From: Deinococcus aestuarii
GTDB taxonomy: Bacteria; Deinococcota; Deinococci; Deinococcales; Deinococcaceae
Assembly: GCF_018863415.1 (NCBI RefSeq)
Contig: NZ_JAHKSN010000013.1
Location: 1-64,000 of the forward strand
Length of the DNA stretch: 64,000 nt
Reading direction: 5' to 3'
Shown here: in pieces, positions 33,170 through 39,865 of the stretch
Position numbering within the stretch: the first letter of the stretch is position 1
Layout: the number at the start of each line of letters is the position of its first letter
The notes under the pieces: generated by a model
Seen by the model: the letters and a program-made list of their open reading frames with translations, nothing else
What the model was told of the DNA's origin: nothing
Databases searched by the model: none
Translations under genes and position numbers: made by a program

Positions 33170-33762
33170 ATGGCGGCCTGGCGGGAGGCGACCGGGCTGA
33201 GCGGCCAGCGGCCCAACAACATCAGGCGGACCCCGGACGGCGCCCACGTGCACCTGATCGCGGCCGAGTACCTGCGCGACGTGTCCTACGAGGGCTCCGG
33301 CGAGGGTGCGCGCATCCGGTACGAGTTCGAGGGGGAGGTGGACCCCGAGCTGGTCCGGCGGCTGACCGAGATGAATGTCAGCCGCCCGGTGGCCGAGGCC
33401 CTCGTCGCCGATCACCCCGAGCGCATCCGGCCGAGGTCGCTTGCCGCGACGGTGGTGGACGCCGTTCGCCCCATCCCGAGAAGTACGACGCCCGGCTGGG
33501 CGGGGCCAACGGCACCCCCACCCGGGCCGGGGCGAGGGTTCAGCCCGGGCCGCCGCCGGTGCTGCTGCCGCTCAGCCGCGAGGAGTCCCTGGGCATGATC
33601 CGCTCAATCCTGCGGGTGAAGCTGGGCCGCGCACCCCGCAGCGAGGCCCTGTCCAGGTTGGAGACCGTGGACGGGGCGGCCGTGGACCGGCTGATGGCCG
33701 CCGCCCGTGGCCAGGAAGACCTGATCAAGGCCCTGGAGGAGGTCCTCGGCGAGTCGGTCTGA
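33170..33762 (+). pseudogene. Third rep gene, C-terminal remnant
   Basis: The frame from about 33173 reads AWREATGLSGQRPNNIRRTPDGAHVHLIAAEYLRDVSYEGSG, then DPELVRRLTEMNVSRPVAEALVADHPERI, aligning with the middle of Rep 2 (EWAEHCRIT..VSRVMAEKLAREFPERV). After a one-base shift near 33470 it continues as EKYDARLGG.. ..LPLSREESLGMIRSILRVKLGR..LEEVLGESV and stops at 33762. Roughly the first 240 residues, and any iterons, are gone, although GGGGCGTTT at 33157 could be a relic iteron. A dead third replicon. Confidence 0.75.
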
Positions 33763-33950
33763 CCCTGGCGGCCAGCCCTCCGCACTTACCCCCTGAACGT
33801 GGAGGTGGTGCGGGGCCACCGGGCAGTCCGCCGCCGTCACGGCCTACCCCAACCCGGACGCCCTTCTGGTGGAGCGGGCCCCGACCTGGCATACCACCCG
33901 CGACCCTCGGGTCCTGGGAGCGCGCGGGGGAGGGCGGGAGGTGTCCGATA

Positions 33951-35501
33951 TCAGGAGTTGTGGGGAGCCGCCACGGCGTCCCCGTTCGGGTACTTCTGTG
34001 TGTGCATGCGCTGCCGGAAACCGGAGTGGCACAGGCACGCGCCGGTAGTGTCCCGCTGATAGCGCAGCACGTCCCCAGCTGGCACCCCCAGCAATTGCTG
34101 CCGGTACGACGAGTCGACGATGAACCCGCGGAGTTGGGGGACGGCGAACTTCAGCGTCTCGGCGAGCAGCAGCAGGCCCGCGAACGCGGAGACGAACGCG
34201 GACGACACGTTCACCGGCGCGGCCGAGCCCTGGACGGCGCTCTCGGCGTACCCGACGCGGTTCCACAGTGACAGCAGCGGTTGACCGAGATACGAGTCGA
34301 GGGTCGCCAGGGCGTCGGGCGGCAGGACAGCTACCCGGCGGATGGCGTCAAGGTCCTCGCCCGTGAGACCCTCGTTCCCGCGGATGAGCGCGAACGTTCG
34401 GCCTGGTGTGAGGCCCACGCGCTGCGCGAGCGTTCCGGCGTCCCAGCTTTCGAGTTCCTGGCGGATCGCGAGGCAGCCGAGACAGGCGCCGGTGCCGAAG
34501 CGGTGCGCGCTGACCTCGACGAGGGTGCCGTCAATGCCGGCGTTGAGGAGGAAGCCCGGCAGAGCGTCCTGGATTTCGAGGCGTGCTTCGAAGGTATCTA
34601 CCGCCGACACGGCCAGCGGGAGGACGTAATCGACTGGGAGCCCCGCGACGTAACCGGCCGCAGTGGCCTCCACGCCGCGCACGTCGAGGCGGTCGCCGAG
34701 GAGTGGGCGGAGGGTCGCCTCGACCCACGGGGCTTTTGCAAGATGTGCTTCCGCGCTCGCCGCGTCGAGCAGGCTGTACTTGACGGGATTGCGCTCGTCG
34801 AAGCGGCCGTTGTCCACGGCCGTGATGCGCCCGGTGAGCCGCGGCGTGAGAGCCACGCCCTGCAGATAGCCCATGCCGATGGAGCCGGCCCCGAAGAGGG
34901 TGAGATCGACGTGGACGCCCTCAGGCAGCGCGGGCTCGCGCCCGTCGATTGGGCCGTAATGGAGGAGCGACAGCGTGTATTCGGGCTGGATGTACGCGCC
35001 AGGCACGCGCCCCTCGAAGGCGAGCTTGAACGTCTCCGCGGCGCCGAGCGTGCCGGCCGCGAGGGCGCCGAGCGTGTGGTTGCCGCCCTCGACGGGCTGG
35101 GGCGCGAGACGCGACACACGGGCTCCCCAGCCCGTCGCCCCGAGATGCAGGTCGCCCACCGGGGCGTCATCTCCAATGGCAATACGCAGTTCCCGCCCAG
35201 TGCTCGGACCCGGAATGGGACGGCGCAGGGTCGGCAGGTGCGCGGTGAGGGCGGGCAGGAATGGACCGCGCACGATGGGCACGGCGCTCAGGGCGGGCGC
35301 GGTGGGGTCGCCGTCGAGGACGACCTGGTCGAAGAGACGCGCGGCGAGCGTCGCGTATTGATACGCGAGGACCTGCCCGGCGGGCGAGCGCAGCGCGCTC
35401 AAGCCCACGTGGACGCGCACGACGGTGCCGCGCAAGTCCGCGAGGACGTCTCCGCCGAGGTCCGTGGTACCGGCGAGGAAGGACAGGCGCGGGTCGTTCA
35501 C
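33951..35501 (-). CDS. E1-like (ThiF/UBA) activating enzyme of ubiquitin-like operon
   Basis: 516 aa. An N-terminal alpha/beta region (1-190) precedes the ThiF-type nucleotide fold: VDLTLFGAGSIGMGYL (GxGxxG), AVDNGRFDERNPVKYSLL (Asp and the R..N adenylation residues), PLAVSAVDTFEARLEIQDALPGFLLNAG. The only four cysteines form CLGC (about 360) and CLC (about 490), a likely zinc site, so a separate thioester cysteine is not apparent. The expected reaction is adenylation of the C-terminus of the multi-ubiquitin-like protein. It is the last gene of a leftward operon (overlaps the JAMM gene by 4 nt). Related operons were described as bacterial ubiquitination-like systems. Confidence 0.85.
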   Translation of the reverse strand: MNDPRLSFLAGTTDLGGDVLADLRGTVVRVHVGLSALRSPAGQVLAYQYATLAARLFDQVVLDGDPTAPALSAVPIVRGPFLPALTAHLPTLRRPIPGPSTGRELRIAIGDDAPVGDLHLGATGWGARVSRLAPQPVEGGNHTLGALAAGTLGAAETFKLAFEGRVPGAYIQPEYTLSLLHYGPIDGREPALPEGVHVDLTLFGAGSIGMGYLQGVALTPRLTGRITAVDNGRFDERNPVKYSLLDAASAEAHLAKAPWVEATLRPLLGDRLDVRGVEATAAGYVAGLPVDYVLPLAVSAVDTFEARLEIQDALPGFLLNAGIDGTLVEVSAHRFGTGACLGCLAIRQELESWDAGTLAQRVGLTPGRTFALIRGNEGLTGEDLDAIRRVAVLPPDALATLDSYLGQPLLSLWNRVGYAESAVQGSAAPVNVSSAFVSAFAGLLLLAETLKFAVPQLRGFIVDSSYRQQLLGVPAGDVLRYQRDTTGACLCHSGFRQRMHTQKYPNGDAVAAPHNS

Positions 35502-35989
35502 GGGATCACCTCGAAAATGCGCGCGAGCTCGTTCGGCGCGAGGGGGAGCCAGCCGCGGCCACGGTGGAGGCGGTAGATGGCGCAGTCCTCGAGCTGCAGG
35601 GGGCGCCGGGCGAAGTCGGGCACAACGACGGACAGGGCGCCGTGGTGGGTGAGGACGAGGTTCTCGTCGTCGCGCTCGCTATGGTAGGCGCGGCCGGGAT
35701 GGGAGTGCACGCGGACATACAACCGCTCGTGCGGCGCGACGTGGTCGAGGAGAGTGAGGTGCGCCCGTTCGGTCATGTCGACCGCCACGCCGAACTCGGT
35801 TTTGGTGCAAATCTGCTCCGGCACGAGGAGGCGCGTGAGTCTCACGCGGTCGCTGTCTTCGCCGTCCGGTTCGCCGATCCAGAGGGCCATGCCCTCGCAG
35901 CCGTGCAGGCCTCGTTCGTACAGGAAGTCGCGCGTACGGCTCAGGAGCGCCTCGTGGATGATGTGCAGTACGTCTCGGGGTGCGGTCAT
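35498..35989 (-). CDS. JAMM (JAB/Mov34) metalloprotease of ubiquitin-like operon
   Basis: 163 aa from the ATG at 35989, which overlaps the previous stop. The zinc motif is intact: RLYVRVHSHPGRAYHSERDDENLV, with HxHP and a downstream S..D, and a preceding acidic strand (PEQICTKTEFGVAVDM). JAMM enzymes in such operons process Ubl precursors or remove conjugates. It belongs to the short single-domain family. It lies between the E2-like and E1-like genes, all coupled by ATGA overlaps. Compare the inactive paralogous fold at 17730. Confidence 0.85.
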   Translation of the reverse strand: MTAPRDVLHIIHEALLSRTRDFLYERGLHGCEGMALWIGEPDGEDSDRVRLTRLLVPEQICTKTEFGVAVDMTERAHLTLLDHVAPHERLYVRVHSHPGRAYHSERDDENLVLTHHGALSVVVPDFARRPLQLEDCAIYRLHRGRGWLPLAPNELARIFEVIP

Positions 35990-36438
35990 GCCCACTCTCC
36001 GGTCGCGAACTTGCCCTTGATGGCGTGGAGGAGTCGGGCGAGGGGGAGTTCCGCCCGCCACAGCTCCCAGCGCTCCCCAGTGACGCTCGGGCGGTGGCCC
36101 TCGTGGGTGTAGTAGTCCCGTGTGCCCTGTAGGCACAGGAAGGGTCCACTGAGCATTTGATGTGAAGGGAAGGAGCCGGCGTTACGCGTCATCCAGCCGT
36201 GCGGGGAGAGCGGCTCTCGCGTCGTGGGATCGACGGGGCGCACCTGGATGGCCTGGAAGTCGTAGTCGGTGCACTCGAAGTGCAGCAGGCGTGCCTGACC
36301 CTGGAGGTTCGTGAAGCGGATGTAGAGGTCTGGGGAAACGTCCTCGACGAGTTCCATCTCGGGGGAAAAAAAGCCCTCCGTGTCGAGGGCCTCCTGGAGC
36401 TGCTCGCGAAGGAGTTGCCGGGAGAGCGCGGGGTGCAT
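35986..36438 (-). CDS. E2-like protein of ubiquitin-like operon
   Basis: 150 aa. Strand-rich beginning (MELVEDVSPDLYIRFTNLQGQARLLHFECTDYDFQAIQVRPVDP), then GWMTRNAGSFPSHQMLSGPFLCLQGTRDYYTHEGHRP. The G-P-F-L-C segment followed by an H fits the active-site region of prokaryotic E2-fold proteins, with Cys about residue 105 the candidate thiol. The C-terminal helix includes WELWRAELPLARLLHAIKGKF. It is the second gene, directly after the multi-ubiquitin-like gene and overlapping the JAMM gene by 4 nt. Catalytic status is inference. Confidence 0.75.
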   Translation of the reverse strand: MHPALSRQLLREQLQEALDTEGFFSPEMELVEDVSPDLYIRFTNLQGQARLLHFECTDYDFQAIQVRPVDPTTREPLSPHGWMTRNAGSFPSHQMLSGPFLCLQGTRDYYTHEGHRPSVTGERWELWRAELPLARLLHAIKGKFATGEWA

Positions 36439-37142
36439 CAGCCGTCCCCAGGGACGCGGGCAGAGCGCAGGGAGAGGACGGCGCCCGCCTGCACGCCCGC
36501 GGCGGTGAGGGTGGAGGCTCCGTCGAGGGCGCGCCCATCGAACACGAGGTTGAAGACTTCTTGGGGGTTGAGCTGGCCGGCGGCCGCGAACTTCGCGACG
36601 GCCCGCGTCAGGAGGGCGGCGACGGTGTCGTTGGGATCGTAGAGGAAAGTCTCGGGGGCGCCGTTCGGGGCGCAGACGGAGATGAGGAGCGCGGGCGCCG
36701 CCCGGCTGGTGAAGCGCTCGGTGCCGGCGCCACCCAGGTCAACCACATCGGCGTCGCCCACGGGGAGGTGGCTGGGTTCACGGTGGAGCTGGACGTCGGG
36801 TGCCAGGGCGGCGATGCGCTTGAGCCCCGCGCCGGTGACCGTGCGTTCGAAGCGGTCGTAGAGCTGGCCGTCGATCTGGACACGGTAGCGGACGGTGTCC
36901 TCGAGGGCGCCGGGCGCGCGGGTGAGGAAGTGTTCGACGGCACCCGGGGTGAGGGGGACTCGGTCGGTGTCGGTGAGGCGGCGGTCGTCGTCGTGGGTGG
37001 TGCCCCGCAGGATGAGGGCGTGGGCGGCGGGCACGGCTGCCATCTCGCGAACCTGGACCGGGGTGAGGTCGGGGCGGCTGGTTTCGATCTCGCGGCCGTC
37101 GACGGTGAAGATGTACACGCGATCAGGGTTGGTCTGGGTCAT
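36438..37142 (-). CDS. Multi-ubiquitin-like (tandem beta-grasp) protein
   Basis: 234 aa, first gene of the operon, with a strong AAGGAGG 7-8 nt before the ATG. Three tandem beta-grasp units are visible: VYIFTVDGREIETSRPDLTPVQVREMAAVPA.., VRYRVQIDGQLYDRFERTVTGAGLKRIAALAP.., and LLISVCAPNGAPETFLYDPNDTVAALLTRAVAKFAAAG..FNLVFDGRALDGASTLTAAGVQAGAVLSL. The protein ends PGDG, leaving a terminal glycine suitable for adenylation. This matches the multiubiquitin family. The domains are too diverged to tell whether each is used separately. It is probably the modifier attached to targets by the E1/E2 pair. Confidence 0.8.
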   Translation of the reverse strand: MTQTNPDRVYIFTVDGREIETSRPDLTPVQVREMAAVPAAHALILRGTTHDDDRRLTDTDRVPLTPGAVEHFLTRAPGALEDTVRYRVQIDGQLYDRFERTVTGAGLKRIAALAPDVQLHREPSHLPVGDADVVDLGGAGTERFTSRAAPALLISVCAPNGAPETFLYDPNDTVAALLTRAVAKFAAAGQLNPQEVFNLVFDGRALDGASTLTAAGVQAGAVLSLRSARVPGDG

Positions 37143-37340
37143 AATGGTTCCTCCTTGGGTCGGGGACGTCGGGGTCCCCCGTGGGAAAGAATCTACTAAT
37201 TCTTAGATATTCTATGTGTAGTCTAATCTACGTTAGGCGTTCTAGCCCAAGTCTTTACATCCTTTGAAAAGCTGTATGCTGAGCTGTCGAGGCTGAGCCA
37301 TAGGGAATGCGGCCTGTACCTCGACGAGAAGGGAGGCCGC
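37143..37340. promoter_or_regulatory. Divergent control region of Ubl operon and XRE-ImmA-SbcDC operon
   Basis: 198 bp. The centre (37185-37265) is far more AT-rich than its neighbours. It contains a dyad TAGA-TAT-TCTA (37204-37214), nested in a longer imperfect one (AGAATCTA.. ..TAGATATTCT, 37189-37213), and related TAGTCTA/TTCTAG pieces nearby. A rightward promoter may be TTTACA (37254) and TATGCT (37275), though the spacing of 15 is short. Good ribosome sites stand before both first genes (AAGGAGG leftward, GGGAGG rightward). A single repressor could control both directions. Confidence 0.6.
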
Positions 37341-37709
37341 ATGCCTGACCCCAATTCAGAAGACACCCCCTTCGGGCAGCAGCTCCGACAGCTCCGCCGC
37401 ACGAAGAAGCTGACCCTCAAGGATGTCGAAGCCATGACGGGCATCCACAACGCCTACTTAAGCCAGGTGGAAAACGGCAAGATCGCCCGCCCCGCCCCCG
37501 ACAAGTTGTACGCGCTCGCCGAGGTCTATGGCGTATCCTTCGACCAACTCATGTACGCAGCAGGCCACATCACGAAGCAGCCACATGCAGAGCCCCAGGG
37601 GAACGAACCCAAGACCCTGGTCGGAGCCGTTCTGTCCAGCAAGAACCTGACTGCGGAGGAAGAGGCGAAGCTGGCCGAGTACCTCGAGTTCCTGCGCGCC
37701 CGCAAGTAG
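37341..37709 (+). CDS. XRE repressor, CapH/DdrO-like
   Basis: 122 aa. The HTH (FGQQLRQLRRTKKLTLKDVEAMTGIHNAYLSQVENGKIARPAPDKLYALAEVYGVSFDQLMYAAGH) occupies residues 11-75. A linker follows, and then a short C-terminal helical part (TLVGAVLSSKNLTAEEEAKLAEYLEFLRARK), the usual dimerisation/cleavage segment of repressors inactivated by ImmA/IrrE proteases. The ImmA/IrrE gene follows within 2 nt. By analogy with CapH-CapP in CBASS and DdrO-IrrE in Deinococcus, it would repress the divergent promoters until the protease cuts it. That mechanism is inference. Confidence 0.8.
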   Translation: MPDPNSEDTPFGQQLRQLRRTKKLTLKDVEAMTGIHNAYLSQVENGKIARPAPDKLYALAEVYGVSFDQLMYAAGHITKQPHAEPQGNEPKTLVGAVLSSKNLTAEEEAKLAEYLEFLRARK

Positions 37710-37710
37710 T

Positions 37711-38595
37711 TTGCGCAGCCCCGCCCAGGTCATCAAACAGGCCCACCGACTTCTCGCCGAGATGGACGTGAATGGGCCGCCCACCCCCGTCGTGGCCTGT
37801 GTGGCTCACGCCAAACTGTCCATCGAGGGCCGTTTCTCGCTCGGCCAGTTGCCTCCCGGCGAGTACCGGGCGCTGATCGACGACGAGGTGTTTCACCTGG
37901 CCATCGAACACACGTCCGGCCTGCTGGACCGCACGAACAGCCGAATCTACCTGAAGGCGGGGATGGTTCCCGGCCGACGTAACTTCGTCACGCTCCACGA
38001 GGTCGGTCACGGCTGGCTCCCCTGGCAGCGCCTGCACCCCACGCACCCGGATGGGGAGCAGAACCTCGACCCCGACACCCGGGCGCGGGAGGAGTGGGAG
38101 GCCAACGTCTTTGCCGCCGAGACCCTGTTTCAACTTGACTGGTTCGAACGCGAGGCCCGCGACCTGCCCTTCGAGTTGCAGAGCGCGATGGCGCTCGCGA
38201 ACCGTTTTGAGGCCTCGGTGCACGCTTCACTGCGCCGGTTCGTCGAGCGGCACGACCAGCGGGCCGTCCTTCTGGTGGTGGAACGATACCCGGTTGTTCG
38301 TCCTGCCGGCGCCCGGCACAGGGTGGTGGCGGTCCACTGGTCCGGGCCGTTCCGGCAGCGGTACCGCCAGTGGAAGAAACCCCGGTGGCTGCCCACCGCC
38401 CTGTTCGCCCCCCTCCGCACCAAGAACGTCGCCGTGCACTTCGAGGGCGAACTTCCGCTCGACACCGGCAACGAGGTCGTCTCCATGGCACTGCAGGGCT
38501 TTCGCAATGAACACCACATCCTGCTTCTCGGGCGCCCCCGCGACGGACAACGTCTGCCCCGCCGCATGGCGCGGTCCATCATGCACACCCGTTGA
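37711..38595 (+). CDS. ImmA/IrrE-type metalloprotease, CapP/IrrE-like
   Basis: 294 aa from a TTG at 37711; an ATG at 37762 would trim the first helix. The zinc site reads FVTLHEVGHGWLPW (HExxH, about 92), with the third ligand in REEWEANVFAAETLF (about 131), as in IrrE and CapP. The C-terminal 150 residues (VLLVVERYPVVRPAGARHRVVAVHWSG..) form an extra beta-rich sensor-like region. It is directly downstream of the XRE repressor and 41 bp before SbcD, so one operon is likely. The family cleaves its partner repressor after DNA damage; the trigger here is unknown. Confidence 0.8.
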   Translation: MRSPAQVIKQAHRLLAEMDVNGPPTPVVACVAHAKLSIEGRFSLGQLPPGEYRALIDDEVFHLAIEHTSGLLDRTNSRIYLKAGMVPGRRNFVTLHEVGHGWLPWQRLHPTHPDGEQNLDPDTRAREEWEANVFAAETLFQLDWFEREARDLPFELQSAMALANRFEASVHASLRRFVERHDQRAVLLVVERYPVVRPAGARHRVVAVHWSGPFRQRYRQWKKPRWLPTALFAPLRTKNVAVHFEGELPLDTGNEVVSMALQGFRNEHHILLLGRPRDGQRLPRRMARSIMHTR

Positions 38596-38636
38596 CCTGC
38601 CGCCCCGGGCCCCGAACAAGGAGGGCATACCACCAC

Positions 38637-39854
38637 ATGGACCCCATCCGCATCATCCACATCGCCGACCTGCACCTGGGCTTCACCGGCCCCCCTACCC
38701 TGCTCGTGAGCGAGGGAGAGCAGGCCGGACGGCCCGTGCGGGAGGTGGATGTCGAGCGGGCCGCTGCCTGGATGGCCGACACCATCCCTCGCCTGACGCC
38801 CGCCATCGACCTGGTCCTCGTGGCAGGTGATCTGTTCCACCGGTCAACTCCCCTCCCGCGCGCCGTCGCGTCCGCCGCCCACCTCGTGGCCCGGCTCCGC
38901 GGGGTCGGCATTGACGTCGTGATCATCGACGGCAACCACGACACGCCCAGCCGCGTCACCCAGGGCAGCCCCACGGCTTTCCTGGAAGCCCTGGGGTCGT
39001 GGGTGGTATCCGGGCAGCCACGGCAGATTCGGGGTGACGACTGGAGTAATGCTCGCCTCCGGTCCCACGTCGTCGTGCACGCCGTTCCTGCCAGTACAGA
39101 CCCGGGCGACGACGGCGTCCAACCGGAGCCGGGCCACGTGAACATTCTGCTCGCTCACGGCCGCCACGATGGAACTTCAGAGGCCAACTCTGGCCGCAGG
39201 GGCGCCACGATCAGCAGCGACCTGCTGCGGCGCGGGTGGACCTACGCGGCGCTCGGCGACTGCCATGCCCACGGTGAGCGTCCGCTCACAGACGTCCCGG
39301 CGTACTACGCGGGCAGCGCGGAGGCCCTGACCTTCGGCGAGGCGCCCGAGCACCCCGCCCGGTCCGGGGACCCGTACGCCTCGGGCGGGATGCTGCTCGT
39401 CACGGCCGCGTCGGCGGCCGACGTGGCTGTGACGAGCCTCCCCTACCCGGGCCGACGCGCCGTCGTCCGGCTCGGGGAGGTGGACGGTGAGCACCTGAGC
39501 GGCGACCAGCTGCTCGACGAGCTGGACGCGCGCACGTCGGCCGTCCCCGACGGCGCGGTCGCCTCGGTCAAGGTGCGGCGCTGCCCGCCACACCTGCGCG
39601 CCTCGGTGAACATGACCCGCCTCAAGGGCCTCCAGGCCCGTTGCCTGCTGCTGGACGTGGAATGGGAGGTCGTCGATCCGGAAGTGCTGCAGAGCGAGGT
39701 GCCCGCGAGCCCGGGCCGGCTGGAGGACCAGTGGAGCGCCTACCTCGACGATCACGCGCACCCCGGGGAGGACGTGGCCTGGCTCCTCGAGCGGGGCGGC
39801 GCCCTGCTCCAACAGGCACGGGACAGCGGTCTTCATGCGGAAGAGGAGCTGTAG
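38637..39854 (+). CDS. sbcD: SbcD/Mre11-like nuclease
   Basis: 405 aa, ATG at 38637 with GGAGG upstream. Metallophosphoesterase motifs are intact: IIHIADLHLGF (I), VLVAGDLFHRS (II), VIIDGNHDTPS (III), ILLAHGRHD (IV), AALGDCHAHG (V). These are the residues of the Mre11/SbcD manganese nuclease. The C-terminal region (RLGEVDGEHLSGDQLLDELDARTSA..) is the capping/SbcC-interaction part. It is 12 nt upstream of the SbcC gene and follows the XRE-ImmA pair. A plasmid-borne copy coupled to a damage switch is unusual. Confidence 0.85.
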   Translation: MDPIRIIHIADLHLGFTGPPTLLVSEGEQAGRPVREVDVERAAAWMADTIPRLTPAIDLVLVAGDLFHRSTPLPRAVASAAHLVARLRGVGIDVVIIDGNHDTPSRVTQGSPTAFLEALGSWVVSGQPRQIRGDDWSNARLRSHVVVHAVPASTDPGDDGVQPEPGHVNILLAHGRHDGTSEANSGRRGATISSDLLRRGWTYAALGDCHAHGERPLTDVPAYYAGSAEALTFGEAPEHPARSGDPYASGGMLLVTAASAADVAVTSLPYPGRRAVVRLGEVDGEHLSGDQLLDELDARTSAVPDGAVASVKVRRCPPHLRASVNMTRLKGLQARCLLLDVEWEVVDPEVLQSEVPASPGRLEDQWSAYLDDHAHPGEDVAWLLERGGALLQQARDSGLHAEEEL

Positions 39855-39865
39855 GATGGTGCGCT

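Noticed and set aside
33092..33170. GGGGCGTTT near 33157 as an iteron for the third rep
   Set aside because: Only one partial copy; too weak to call an origin.
37341..38595. The XRE-ImmA pair as an ordinary toxin-antitoxin or phage repressor pair
   Set aside because: Position at a divergent promoter next to Ubl and SbcCD genes, and the HExxH protease, fit a regulatory switch better; a stand-alone phage origin is still possible.
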